Below are positions 18,465 through 28,384 of a stretch of 64,000 bases of DNA, piece after piece. The notes below the pieces were generated by a model. That model was not told the DNA's origin. It saw only the letters and a list, made by a program, of their open reading frames with translations, and made no database searches. The stretch spans positions 1,283,001 to 1,347,000 of the forward strand of contig NZ_CP044011.1 of NCBI RefSeq assembly GCF_016864555.1, read 5' to 3'. The stretch's first letter is position 1; every line of letters starts with the position of its first letter. The position numbers and the translations under genes were made by a program. The DNA comes from Sinorhizobium sp. BG8 (GTDB taxonomy: Bacteria; Pseudomonadota; Alphaproteobacteria; Rhizobiales; Rhizobiaceae).

Positions 18465-19102
18465 CGCGACGGACCTTCCACCGCGCCCCGGAAGCCGAGC
18501 GACGGCATGACCTGATCGAGGCGACCCTCGATTGCATCGCCGACCAGGGCCTCCAGGGTGCGACGGTCCGCCAGATCGCGATCCGGGCCGGGGTTACGGC
18601 GGGGTTGATCCGCCACTACTTCGTGTCGAAGGAACACATCATTGAGGAAGCCTACCGCGTGTTGATCGCGCGGCTGACGGAAAAGGCCGAGCGGGTCACG
18701 GGCGATCCGCAAACGCGGCTCAGGGACTTCATCGTGATCAACCTCACGGAGCCGGTGGCGAACAGCCGTAGCCTTGCGCTCTGGGCCGCCTTCATCAGCC
18801 AGGTGGGGGTCGACCCGTCGCTGGCCGCCATCCACAGGGAGGGATACATCGGGTTCCGCGACGCTCTGGAGGGGTTACTCGCGGATTTCCTTGCGGAAAA
18901 GGGCGAGAATGCCTCGCCCGCCCGCTGCAGGGCGCTGGCAATTGCCATCAACGGCCTGCTCGACGGGCTTTGGCTGGAGGGCTGCCTGGCCGGAGAACTC
19001 TTCGGCGAAAGCGAACTCGTTTCGATTGCGCTTTCGTCTGTCGAGGCCCTGCTGGGCGTTCCGATCGGAGAGGGCCGGATGGCCGGCGCTCTCATGGCGT
19101 GA
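18461..19102 (+). CDS. TetR-family regulator, BetI-like
   Basis: 213 residues with an N-terminal helix-turn-helix (DQGLQGATVRQIAIRAGVTAGLIRHYFVSKEHI) and a C-terminal ligand domain of the BetI type. The ATG overlaps the stop of the ddaH-like gene by 4 bp (ATGA), so it is cotranslated with the pathway it probably controls. The ligand is unknown; an arginine derivative would fit the context. Confidence 0.88.
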   Translation: MTRRTFHRAPEAERRHDLIEATLDCIADQGLQGATVRQIAIRAGVTAGLIRHYFVSKEHIIEEAYRVLIARLTEKAERVTGDPQTRLRDFIVINLTEPVANSRSLALWAAFISQVGVDPSLAAIHREGYIGFRDALEGLLADFLAEKGENASPARCRALAIAINGLLDGLWLEGCLAGELFGESELVSIALSSVEALLGVPIGEGRMAGALMA

Positions 19103-19133
19103 CAGTTTTCATTCTAGGAGTTGGGAGGCAACG

Positions 19134-20324
19134 ATGCGCTACGCATCCATAACAGAGCGGCTCGCGAGCCTTGGATCGGAAAAGTGGGCGATCCACGCGG
19201 AGGCTCGCCGCATGAAGGCGAGCGGCGAACCGGTCATCGAACTGACGATCGGCGAGCCGGACATACCGACCGATGCGAGCCTGCTCGCCGAAGCGACCCG
19301 CTCCATGCATTCCGGGCGCTACCGCTATTCGAACGGCCGCGGCGAGCCCTCGGTTGTCGCCGCACTGGTGCGCAAGTACCGCAGGCGCCGCCCTTCGGTG
19401 ACGGAAGCGAACGTCCTGTGTTTCCCGGGAACGCAGACGGCGCTCTTCGCGGTGATGCTGGGACTGGTGGAGCACGGCGACGCCGTGCTGGTCGGAGATC
19501 CGCTCTACGCTACCTACGAGGGCGTGATCCGGGCGACGGGCGCGGAACGGATTCTGGTGCCGCTGAAGCCTGAAAATGGCTTCAGAATGAAGGCGGAGGA
19601 CGTGGAGGCGGCGATCACCCCGGCCTGCCGTGTGCTGCTGCTCAATACCCCGCACAATCCGACCGGCGCTGTGCTTAGCGCCGACGAGCTAGCCGAGATC
19701 GGCGCGATCTGCCGCAAGCACGACCTTTGGATCGTCTGCGACGAGGTCTATGAGGAGCTTGTCTTCGATGCGACCTTCGCCTCACCCTTCGACAATCCGG
19801 ATCTGGCCGAGCGCACCATCGTCGTCTCGTCGATCTCGAAGTCTCACGCCGCGCCGGGTTTTCGCAGCGGCTGGGCGATCGGACCCGCGGAGTTCGCTTC
19901 CCGGCTGCTCTCCGTCTCCGAGACAATGCTCTTCGGCGGTCAGCCTTTCATCGCCGACATGACTGCTCATGCATTGGATAACCCCATCGGCACGTCCGCC
20001 GCGATGCGGCTTTCCTACAAACAGCGTGCGGATCGGATCTGCGCGGCGCTCTCCGGCGCATCGGCGCTGGTGCCGCTTCCGCCGGAAGCGGGGATGTTCA
20101 TCGTGGTCGATGTCTCCGCCACCGGCATGACCGGTGAGGAATTCGCCTGGGCACTGCTGCGCGAGGAACGGGTCGCCGTCATGCCCGGCTCCTCCTTCGG
20201 CAGCGAAGCCGAAAGCTACATCAGGCTCAGCCTGACCGTCCCCAATGATGCAATAGACGAGGCCTGCCGTCGCATAACCGCGCTTGCCGCGCGTTCGGGC
20301 CTGAGGAAGGAACGCCGCGCATGA
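19134..20324 (+). CDS. aruH: Aminotransferase, probable arginine:pyruvate transaminase (AruH-like)
   Basis: A 396-residue fold-type I aminotransferase: TIGEPDIPTD, PGTQTALFAVML, NTPHNPTGAVLS, CDEVYEELVFD, the PLP lysine in SSISKSHAAPGFRSGW and the substrate arginine in SYIRLSLT. The ATG at 19134 follows GGGAGG. It overlaps the next gene by 4 bp (ATGA), and that gene is a ThDP decarboxylase of AruI type. Together they match the arginine transaminase pathway, in which AruH makes 2-ketoarginine. The assignment rests mainly on this pairing. Confidence 0.75.
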   Translation: MRYASITERLASLGSEKWAIHAEARRMKASGEPVIELTIGEPDIPTDASLLAEATRSMHSGRYRYSNGRGEPSVVAALVRKYRRRRPSVTEANVLCFPGTQTALFAVMLGLVEHGDAVLVGDPLYATYEGVIRATGAERILVPLKPENGFRMKAEDVEAAITPACRVLLLNTPHNPTGAVLSADELAEIGAICRKHDLWIVCDEVYEELVFDATFASPFDNPDLAERTIVVSSISKSHAAPGFRSGWAIGPAEFASRLLSVSETMLFGGQPFIADMTAHALDNPIGTSAAMRLSYKQRADRICAALSGASALVPLPPEAGMFIVVDVSATGMTGEEFAWALLREERVAVMPGSSFGSEAESYIRLSLTVPNDAIDEACRRITALAARSGLRKERRA

Positions 20325-21931
20325 CGACGAAAACCGTTGGAGAAGCCCTTGTCGATCTGCTGGAGGCCAACGGGGTCGACGTTGTCTTCGGGATCCCTGG
20401 CGTGCATACGGTCGAGCTCTATCGGGGGCTTGCCGCCTCGAAGATCCGCCACATCACACCGCGACACGAACAGGGCGCCGGTTTCATGGCCGATGGATAC
20501 GCCCGCGTTTCCGGCAAGCCGGGCGTGGCCCTCGTCATCACCGGCCCGGGTCTCACCAACATCATCACCGCCATGGCGCAGGCGCGCCAGGATTCGATCC
20601 CGATGCTCGTGATCTCCGGTGTAAACCGGCGCGACTCGCTGGGCCATGGGCGCGGACTGCTGCACGAACTGCCGGACCAGCAGGGCATGATGAAGACCCT
20701 CGCGCTCTATTCCCAGACGCTCTTGAACCCGGCCGATCTGCCATCGGTGATGGAGCGTGCCTTTGCGGTCCTTCTCTCAGGGCGCCCGGGGCCCGTTCAT
20801 ATCGAGATTCCGACCGACGTGATGGCCCTGCCGATCGATGTCGGGCAGCTCCGCGCGGCTGTCGGAACGCGACCCCGTGCGGATTCCGAAACGCTTCAGA
20901 AGGCCGCGATCCTTTGCGCGAACGCCGTCAGCCCCGTGATTCTTCTTGGTGGCGGTGCAATTACCGCCGAGGAGGAGATCCGGGCACTTGCGGAAGCGCT
21001 CGGCGCGCCGGTGGTGATGACGACCAATGCGCGCGGAATGCTTGCCGGAAGTCCGCTGCGCGTGCCCGCAAGTCCGAGCCTTAAGGCGGTACGCAAGCTC
21101 CTTGCGAGTGCCGATCTCGTGCTCGCCATCGGCACGGAGTTCGGTCCGACCGACTACGACATGAATGTGGACAACGGGTTCCCCAATCTGAAGAACCTCA
21201 TCCGCATTGACATCGACGCAGCGCAGCTTGCGCGCGGTCCCCACGCGTCGCTTGCATTGCTGTCGAGCGCCAAGACCGCGACTGCGGGCATGGTGAGCTT
21301 TCTCCAGGGGCAGAAGGCGAACGGCAGCGGCGGACCGGACCGCGCTGCGGCGGCACGCCGTGCGGCACAGCATGAGCTGTCGCCGAAGATGCTGGCGGAG
21401 CTTGCCGTCATCGACACGATCTATCGCACGCTCCCGGGCGTGACGATTGTCGGCGACTCGACCCAGGCAGTCTATGCCGGCAACCTCTACTGCGATGCGC
21501 CACGCCCGCGGAGCTGGTTCAATTCCGCGACCGGTTACGGCACGCTCGGCTATGCGCCGCCGGCCGCGACGGGGGCGGCCCTCGCGCAGCCGGGAGCTCC
21601 AGTCGTCTGCCTCGCCGGCGACGGAGGATTCCAGTTCTCGCTTTCGGAAATTGGCGCGGCGGTCGATTCCGGCGTGAAGGTCATCTTCCTGGTGTGGAAC
21701 AACGACGGATACCAGGAAATCGAAAACTTCATGCTCGATGCGAGCATAGTTCCGGAAGGTGTGAAGCCGTCCGCGCCCGATTTCGTCGCGATTGCGGGGG
21801 CCTACGGTATCCCGGCAAGCCGCCTTGCGAACGTCTACGAACTCCCCGGAGCACTCGCCGAAGCGAACGACCGGACCGGTCCTTCGCTCATCGAAATCCA
21901 TCAGACGCGGACAAAAGGCGCGACCGTTTGA
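20321..21931 (+). CDS. aruI: Thiamine-diphosphate enzyme, probable 5-guanidino-2-oxopentanoate decarboxylase (AruI-like)
   Basis: The 536-residue protein has the three domains of the acetolactate synthase/pyruvate oxidase superfamily: an N-terminal PYR domain with the catalytic Glu (HEQGAGFMADGYAR), a central domain, and a C-terminal ThDP site (GDGGFQFSLSEIGAAV ... NNDGYQEI). Automatic annotation would often say acetolactate synthase. Coupling to an aminotransferase and an arginine-family hydrolase favours AruI, which decarboxylates 2-ketoarginine to 4-guanidinobutyraldehyde. The next pathway enzymes are not in the window. Confidence 0.75.
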   Translation: MTTKTVGEALVDLLEANGVDVVFGIPGVHTVELYRGLAASKIRHITPRHEQGAGFMADGYARVSGKPGVALVITGPGLTNIITAMAQARQDSIPMLVISGVNRRDSLGHGRGLLHELPDQQGMMKTLALYSQTLLNPADLPSVMERAFAVLLSGRPGPVHIEIPTDVMALPIDVGQLRAAVGTRPRADSETLQKAAILCANAVSPVILLGGGAITAEEEIRALAEALGAPVVMTTNARGMLAGSPLRVPASPSLKAVRKLLASADLVLAIGTEFGPTDYDMNVDNGFPNLKNLIRIDIDAAQLARGPHASLALLSSAKTATAGMVSFLQGQKANGSGGPDRAAAARRAAQHELSPKMLAELAVIDTIYRTLPGVTIVGDSTQAVYAGNLYCDAPRPRSWFNSATGYGTLGYAPPAATGAALAQPGAPVVCLAGDGGFQFSLSEIGAAVDSGVKVIFLVWNNDGYQEIENFMLDASIVPEGVKPSAPDFVAIAGAYGIPASRLANVYELPGALAEANDRTGPSLIEIHQTRTKGATV

Positions 21932-22025
21932 TCTCTTGCGCGGCGCGCAGAGCACGCCGCACGCGGGCTGAGAACAATCCACAGCGTCGCGTTCTTGAAC
22001 CAAATGTGTGAAATTGCAATGGCTT

Positions 22026-22059
22026 GATGGCGCGGCTCTGTCCGCGCCATCTGCGTTTT
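22026..22059 (+). terminator. Rho-independent-like terminator of the aru operon
   Basis: GATGGCGCGG (22026-22035) pairs perfectly with CCGCGCCATC (22042-22051) around a 6-nt loop and is followed by TGCGTTTT. It lies about 95 bp after the aruI-like stop and before the next promoter region. Confidence 0.6.
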
Positions 22060-22106
22060 GGGTTCTCGGCGATCAAAAATGACCAGGAGCAATGATATAC
22101 TCATTG

Positions 22107-22121
22107 ACTCATCATACCAGT
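22107..22121 (+). promoter_or_regulatory. Operator-like word upstream of apnO, shared with the RLP promoter
   Basis: ACTCATCATACCAGT differs at one position from ACTCATTATACCAGT at 31633-31647, the only other place I found it. A second ACTCATT occurs just before it at 22099-22105. It sits about 45 bp upstream of the apnO start in an AT-rich segment. I infer a binding site for the GntR regulator encoded at 30801-31523. Confidence 0.6.
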
Positions 22122-22164
22122 TTGCAGTAATCCTCTCCCAACAAAATTCTTGAGGAGACATCCA

Positions 22165-22992
22165 ATGACTTCGATTGCCCTTTTCGGCGCAGGCGGCAAG
22201 ATGGGTTGCCGGCTGGCCAAGAACCTCAAGGGTTCGAAATTCGACGTGCGTCACGTTGAAGTAAGCGACGCCGGCAAGGCCCGCCTCGCCAACGAACTTG
22301 GCCTCTCCACGGTTTCCGTGGATGAAGCACTGAACGGCGTGGACGTCGTCATTCTCGCAGTGCCGGACACTGCAATCGGCAAGGTCGCTGCCTCGATCGA
22401 GGGCAAGCTGAAGGCGGGCACGATGGTCGTGGCGCTTGATGCTGCTGCTCCGTTCGCCGGCCACTTCCCGGAGCGTCCGGACCTTACCTATTTCGTCACG
22501 CATCCCTGCCATCCGCCGATCTTCAATGACGAGACGGACATGGCTGCGAAGAAGGATCACTTCGGTGGCATTCATGCCAAGCAGCACATCGTTTCCGCTT
22601 TGATGCAGGGCCCGGAAGAGGCCTATGCCGTCGGCGAAGAGATCGCCAAGGTCGTCTGGGCGCCGGTCATGCGCTCGCATCGCGTCACCGTCGAGCAGAT
22701 GGCTCTTCTCGAGCCGGGTCTTTCCGAGACCGTCTGCGCCTCGCTGCTGGTCGTCATGCGTGAAGCGATGGACGAGTGCGTCAAGCGTGGCGTGGCCAAG
22801 GAGGCGGCCCGCGACTTCCTGCTCGGTCACATGAACGTGCTCGGCGCGGTCATTTTCGAAGAAGTCGAGGGTGTCTTCTCTGACGCCTGCAACAAGGCAA
22901 TCGAATTCGGTAAGCCGATGCTGATGCGCGACGACTGGAAGCGCGTCTTCGAACCACAGGAGATTGCCGACAGCATTCGTCGCATCACCTGA
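22165..22992 (+). CDS. apnO: D-apionate oxidoisomerase-like dehydrogenase (ApnO)
   Basis: 275 residues with an N-terminal NAD-binding fold (IALFGAGGKMGCRLAKNL) and a 6-phosphogluconate-dehydrogenase-like helical C-terminal domain (VEQMALLEPGLSETVCASLL). ApnO oxidises and rearranges D-apionate to 3-oxo-isoapionate. The ATG at 22165 follows GAGGAGA. The assignment rests on this domain layout and on neighbours matching the rest of the D-apiose pathway: sugar importer, ApsD, ApnL, a RuBisCO-like protein and a DUF1537 kinase. A different hydroxy-acid substrate cannot be excluded. Confidence 0.75.
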   Translation: MTSIALFGAGGKMGCRLAKNLKGSKFDVRHVEVSDAGKARLANELGLSTVSVDEALNGVDVVILAVPDTAIGKVAASIEGKLKAGTMVVALDAAAPFAGHFPERPDLTYFVTHPCHPPIFNDETDMAAKKDHFGGIHAKQHIVSALMQGPEEAYAVGEEIAKVVWAPVMRSHRVTVEQMALLEPGLSETVCASLLVVMREAMDECVKRGVAKEAARDFLLGHMNVLGAVIFEEVEGVFSDACNKAIEFGKPMLMRDDWKRVFEPQEIADSIRRIT

Positions 22993-23013
22993 TCAAACGG
23001 GCATTTTGCCTGA

Positions 23014-24003
<990 letters not shown>

Positions 24004-24018
24004 TCCTCCCAAGGATGC

Positions 24019-24047
24019 GCGCGGGGCGGAAGTTTTCCGCCCTGCGC
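24019..24047 (+). repeat. Strong hairpin after the binding-protein gene
   Basis: A 13-bp stem (GCGCGGGGCGGAA with TTCCGCCCTGCGC, one G-U pair) closes a 3-nt loop and is followed by a weak TGTTT. Hairpins after binding-protein genes commonly raise their mRNA level over the downstream transporter genes; that role is inferred here. Confidence 0.55.
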
Positions 24048-24076
24048 GTCTGTTTCCATGTGACGGAGCCATTTTT

Positions 24077-24721
24077 ATGCCGAATTTCAAGGCCGCGGCC
24101 GTGATCGCCCTAGCGTGCGCGATCGTCCTGCCGGGATGCAAGATTATTAAGACGCCCACTGCCGAGGAAGCTGCGAACGAAGCATCCGGCGGCTTCAATC
24201 CCGACACCATGGTCGGTGAAATCTGGGATGCGAAGGTCGTTCCATATCTCGACAAGAAAGCGGGTCCCTTCCCGGAGGTCGCTACCCTTGCGGCGAGCGA
24301 TGTCGAAGCGGCAGGCGCGAAGTATGGCCACAAGGAAAAGCAGGGCAGCGCGCCCTGGACTTTTGCAACCCGGATCGACGGCACCATCGTCGCCGAAGAG
24401 CTCAAGTCCCGCTCGGCCTATGTGGACGTCGACGTAGACGGCGACGCCAAGGCGGACGTGCGCGTACAGATCGGCCCTGCCGTCCGCGGCACGGCGATCC
24501 GCGACAGTCTCGACTTCGTCAATTTCAACGAGTTCAAGAACCAGATCGAGTGGGCGCAGTACGGCAAGTCATTCAACACGCACCTGAACAAGCTGGTGCT
24601 GGAGAAACTGCCGCGCGAAAACCTAGTCGGCAAGAAAGTGCAGGCCGTCGGAGCCTATCCGCTGCCAGCCAAGGGACAGCTCCCGCTGTTCGTCCCCGCA
24701 ACGATCACGATCGGTGGCTGA
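24077..24721 (+). CDS. DUF2291 lipoprotein of a sugar ABC operon
   Basis: 214 residues with a short signal peptide and lipobox (IVLPGC). The mature part contains the DUF2291 features seen as IWDAKVVPYLDKKAG, GSAPWTFATRIDGTIV and DSLDFVNFNEFKNQIEWAQYG. DUF2291 proteins are periplasmic lipoproteins of unknown role that recur beside RbsB-type importers. It lies between the binding protein and the ATPase, so it probably helps uptake. Confidence 0.85.
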   Translation: MPNFKAAAVIALACAIVLPGCKIIKTPTAEEAANEASGGFNPDTMVGEIWDAKVVPYLDKKAGPFPEVATLAASDVEAAGAKYGHKEKQGSAPWTFATRIDGTIVAEELKSRSAYVDVDVDGDAKADVRVQIGPAVRGTAIRDSLDFVNFNEFKNQIEWAQYGKSFNTHLNKLVLEKLPRENLVGKKVQAVGAYPLPAKGQLPLFVPATITIGG

Positions 24722-24722
24722 G

Positions 24723-26279
24723 ATGGCGGACATCGAGATTGACGATTGCATTCTGAAGCTCGAAGACGTCACCAAGGTTTATTCGGGCATCGTCGCGGTC
24801 AAGCACGCCAACCTCATCTTGCGTCGCGGTTCCGTCAACGTCCTCGTCGGCGAAAACGGCGCCGGTAAATCGACGCTGATGCGGATCATCGCCGGCGTCG
24901 AGCGGCCGACCATGGGACGCATCCTGCTCGACGGCAAGGAAGTGGAGTTCCATTCTCCGGCCGACGCACAGGCGAACGGCATCGGCATGGTGTTCCAGGA
25001 GCTCAACCTCTTTGGCAATCTCTCCGTGGCCGAAAACATCTTTGCCACCCGCGAGATCACCAAGGGATTGCGCGGCATCGACCACAAGGCTCAGATCGAG
25101 CGGGCGAACCATTTCCTCGATCGGCTCGACGCTGGCATCAACGCCGCGACCATGGTGGAAGACCTGCCGATCGGCCAGCAGCAGCTGGTCGAGATCGCCA
25201 AGGCGATATCCCTCGACACCCGCATCCTGATCCTCGACGAACCGACCTCCGCGCTGTCGGCGGCGGAAGTCGATATCCTGTTCAAGGTGATCAGGGAGCT
25301 GAAGGCGCAGGGCGTCGCCATCGTCTACATCTCGCACCGGCTCGAAGAGCTGATGCGCATCGGCGACTACATCACAGTTCTGCGTGATGGCCAGATCACC
25401 GGCCAGGCCATGGTCAAGGACATCGATACCAAGTGGATCGTCCGCTCCATGATCGGATCCGATGCCAAGGACTTCGCGAAGTCCGTCGATCACAAGCTCG
25501 GTGCCGAAGCCTTCCGCGCGGAGGACATCAGCTTGCCGCGCAAGACGGGCGGGCTCGCCGTCGATCATCTCTCGATTTCGGTGCGCGCCGGTGAAGTCCT
25601 CGGCATCTACGGCCTGATGGGCGCGGGGCGCAGCGAATTCTTCGAATGCGTCATGGGACAGCATCCGCACTCGACGGGAAAAGTCTTCGTCGACGGCAAA
25701 GAAGTCGTGGCACGAGACACGTCCACCCGCATCAAGCAGGGCCTGGCGCTCATTCCGGAAGATCGGCAGCGCGAAGGACTCGTGCAGGTGCTGTCGATCG
25801 CGAGCAACCTGACGCTGGCGAGCCTCGAGAAGTTCGTAAGTCTTGGCTTTCATATCAAGGGTGACCGCGAGCAATCCGCGATCAAGGAAGCGATCCGCAA
25901 TCTATCGATCAAGGCACCGAACCCCGAGTTCGACGTCACATCGATGTCCGGTGGCAACCAGCAGAAGGTGGTGATCGGCAAGGCGCTGATGACCAATCCG
26001 AAAGTTCTGCTCATGGACGAGCCGAGCCGGGGCATTGACGTCGGCGCCAAGGCGGACGTGTTCCGCACCATGCGCCGGCTGGCGGGCGAGGGGCTGGCAA
26101 TCCTCTTTTCCACGTCCGACCTCGAAGAAGTCATGGCGCTTTCCGACCGCATTGCCGTCATGAGCAACGGCAAGCTGGTCACCGTCATCGACCGGGCGGA
26201 CGCCACCGAAGAAATGATCGTCAAGGCCTCGGCAGAAGGCCACAAGACCGCCCATAATACGGCAAGGGAACACGCGTGA
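24723..26279 (+). CDS. Sugar ABC transporter ATPase, two-domain RbsA type
   Basis: The 518-residue protein carries two tandem ABC domains. The first has an intact Walker A (GENGAGKST), signature-like LPIGQQQ and Walker B ILILDEPTSAL. The second has a degenerate Walker A (GLMGAGRSE), an intact signature MSGGNQQK and LLMDEPSRGIDVG, the usual RbsA/XylG asymmetry. I took the ATG at 24723, 1 nt after the DUF2291 stop; an in-frame GTG at 24714 is possible. Confidence 0.92.
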   Translation: MADIEIDDCILKLEDVTKVYSGIVAVKHANLILRRGSVNVLVGENGAGKSTLMRIIAGVERPTMGRILLDGKEVEFHSPADAQANGIGMVFQELNLFGNLSVAENIFATREITKGLRGIDHKAQIERANHFLDRLDAGINAATMVEDLPIGQQQLVEIAKAISLDTRILILDEPTSALSAAEVDILFKVIRELKAQGVAIVYISHRLEELMRIGDYITVLRDGQITGQAMVKDIDTKWIVRSMIGSDAKDFAKSVDHKLGAEAFRAEDISLPRKTGGLAVDHLSISVRAGEVLGIYGLMGAGRSEFFECVMGQHPHSTGKVFVDGKEVVARDTSTRIKQGLALIPEDRQREGLVQVLSIASNLTLASLEKFVSLGFHIKGDREQSAIKEAIRNLSIKAPNPEFDVTSMSGGNQQKVVIGKALMTNPKVLLMDEPSRGIDVGAKADVFRTMRRLAGEGLAILFSTSDLEEVMALSDRIAVMSNGKLVTVIDRADATEEMIVKASAEGHKTAHNTAREHA

Positions 26280-27343
26280 TGACCACGGCTACCACCTCAA
26301 CCGCACCTGCGGACACGTCCACCGGCTCCGTACTTCTCACCCTGATGAAGCTCAGGACCTTCATCGCACTCTTCGCGGTGATCGCCTTCTTCTCCATCTT
26401 CGCGCCGAACTTCCTTTCGACCGCGAACATCATCCTGATGTCGAAGCACGTCGCGCTCAACGCCTTCCTGGCTATGGGCATGACCTTCGTCATCGTAACC
26501 GGCGGCATCGACCTGTCGGTCGGGTCGATCGTCGGTCTTTGCGGCATGGTCGCCGGTGGTCTCATCCTTCACGGTATCGACCTGCAGATCGGCTACACGA
26601 TCTATTTCAACGTCTTCGAGGTGGCGCTTTTGACGCTGCTCGTGGGCATCGTTATCGGCGCCATCAACGGCTTGCTCATCACCAAGCTCAACGTTGCACC
26701 CTTCATCGCCACGCTCGGTACGCTCTACGTGGCCCGCGGCTTCGCGTTGCTCTCCTCCGACGGTCAGACCTTCCCGAATCTTGTAGGAAAGCCGGACCTC
26801 GGCACGACAGGCTTCGGCTTCCTTGGCTCCGGCCGCATCGTCGGCCTGCCTGTATCGATCTGGATCCTCATCGTCGTGGCACTTGCGGCTGCCTACGTTG
26901 CCAAGTACACGCCGATAGGCCGTCACATCTTCGCCGTCGGCGGAAACGAGCGTGCTGCCCGCATGTCCGGCATCCGCGTCGATCGCGTCAAGATGTTCGT
27001 CTACATGTTCTCCGGCTTCTGCGCTGCGATCGTCGGCCTGGTTATCTCGTCGGAGCTGATGGCTTCGCACCCTGCGACCGGCAATTCGTTCGAACTGAAT
27101 GCCATCGCCGCTGCCGTTCTCGGCGGGACGTCGATGTCGGGCGGACGCGGGACGATCGGCGGCACCATTATCGGCGCCTTCGTGATCGGCATCCTGTCGG
27201 ACGGACTTGTGATGATGGGCGTTTCCTCCTTCTGGCAGATGGTGATCAAGGGTATTGTCATCATCGTCGCCGTGGTGGTGGATCAGGCGCAGCGCCGGCT
27301 CCAGCAGCAGGTCAGCCTGATGCAGCTCGCAAAGAAGGGATAA
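26279..27343 (+). CDS. Sugar ABC transporter permease (RbsC type)
   Basis: A 354-residue permease with 8-10 hydrophobic segments and the RbsC-type blocks VTGGIDLSVGSIVGL, NVAPFIATLGT, FAVGGNERAARMSGI and AAAVLGGTSMSGGRGTIGGT. The ATG shares its first base with the ATPase stop (TGATG). With the ATPase and binding protein it forms a complete carbohydrate uptake type 2 importer. Confidence 0.92.
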   Translation: MTTATTSTAPADTSTGSVLLTLMKLRTFIALFAVIAFFSIFAPNFLSTANIILMSKHVALNAFLAMGMTFVIVTGGIDLSVGSIVGLCGMVAGGLILHGIDLQIGYTIYFNVFEVALLTLLVGIVIGAINGLLITKLNVAPFIATLGTLYVARGFALLSSDGQTFPNLVGKPDLGTTGFGFLGSGRIVGLPVSIWILIVVALAAAYVAKYTPIGRHIFAVGGNERAARMSGIRVDRVKMFVYMFSGFCAAIVGLVISSELMASHPATGNSFELNAIAAAVLGGTSMSGGRGTIGGTIIGAFVIGILSDGLVMMGVSSFWQMVIKGIVIIVAVVVDQAQRRLQQQVSLMQLAKKG

Positions 27344-27349
27344 TCCGAT

Positions 27350-28384
27350 ATGACTGACCTCAAGGGTGCCGTAATCGGCTGCGGCTTCTTCGCGGTCAAC
27401 CAGATGCATGGCTGGGCCGACGCCTCGAATGTCTCTATCGTCGCGATCTGCGATCGCGACCCGGAGCGGCTGAAGATCGTCGGTGACCAGTTCGGCATCG
27501 AGCGGCGCTATAGTGACGCCGCAGAGATGTTCGCGGATGGCGGCTTCCATTTTGTCGACATCGCGACCACCGTCCCGAGCCACCGCCCGCTGGTGGAAAT
27601 GGCGGCGAAGCATGGCGTGCCGGTCATCTGCCAGAAGCCTTTCGCACTCACGATGGACGATGCCAAGGCGATGGTTGCCGCCTGCGACGTAGCGGGCGTT
27701 CCGCTGATGGTGCACGAGAATTTTCGCTGGCAGTCTCCGATCCGGGCGGCAAAGGCGGCAATCGAATCGGGAGCCATCGGCGAAGTCTTCTGGGGCCGCG
27801 TCAGCTTTCGCTCCGGCTATGACGTCTTCTCCGGACAGCCCTACCTGGCGACGGGAAAGCGTTTCATCATCGAGGATCTGGGTATCCACGCCCTCGATGT
27901 GGCCCGCTATCTCTTTGGCGATGCCTCTGCGGTCACGGCGCGTACGCGACGGGTCAATCCGAAGATTGCCGGCGAGGACGTCGCCACCATGATGCTGGAC
28001 CACGAAAACGGGATCACGTCGGTCGTGGATTGCAGCTATGCCACGAAACTCCCCGTCGAGCCCTTCCCTGAGACGCTTCTCGAGATCGATGGCAGCAAGG
28101 GCACATTGCGGCTGTCGCAGGGATACCGGCTGACGGTGCATTCGCCCGATGGCACTCAGGTATCGGACGTGCAGCCGCCGCTCCTCGTCTGGGCATCGCG
28201 CCCATGGCACAACATCCAGAAAAGCGTTGCCCTTATCGAGCAGCACTGGGTCGATTGCCTGAAGGAAAAGCGGGAACCCGAGACATCCGGCGCGGACAAT
28301 CTGAAGACATTTGCGCTCGTGGAAGCCTCCTACAGGAGTGCTGAAGAAGGGCGGACGGTACAGCTGGCGGAGTTTCTCGGATGA
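27350..28384 (+). CDS. apsD: Gfo/Idh/MocA oxidoreductase, probable D-apiose dehydrogenase (ApsD)
   Basis: 344 residues with an N-terminal NAD(P)-binding fold (AVIGCGFFAVNQMHGW) and the family catalytic lysine in ICQKPFALT, then a Gfo-type substrate domain with HENFRWQSPIR and DLGIHALDVARYLFG. ApsD oxidises D-apiose to D-apionolactone. The placement directly before an ApnL-like lactonase gene (4-bp ATGA overlap) and after the sugar importer supports this. Sequence alone only gives the family. Confidence 0.75.
   Translation: MTDLKGAVIGCGFFAVNQMHGWADASNVSIVAICDRDPERLKIVGDQFGIERRYSDAAEMFADGGFHFVDIATTVPSHRPLVEMAAKHGVPVICQKPFALTMDDAKAMVAACDVAGVPLMVHENFRWQSPIRAAKAAIESGAIGEVFWGRVSFRSGYDVFSGQPYLATGKRFIIEDLGIHALDVARYLFGDASAVTARTRRVNPKIAGEDVATMMLDHENGITSVVDCSYATKLPVEPFPETLLEIDGSKGTLRLSQGYRLTVHSPDGTQVSDVQPPLLVWASRPWHNIQKSVALIEQHWVDCLKEKREPETSGADNLKTFALVEASYRSAEEGRTVQLAEFLG

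Noticed and set aside
20321-21931. Acetolactate synthase large subunit
   Set aside because: No regulatory subunit gene (ilvH/ilvN) follows, and it is coupled to a transaminase in an arginine-type cluster. An AruI-like decarboxylase fits better.
26297-28246. Very long open frame (about 649 codons) on the minus strand
   Set aside because: It runs opposite the permease and ApsD-like genes, which have clear family motifs. Its own product is rich in His, Asp and Arg with no motif, as is typical of antisense frames in GC-rich DNA.
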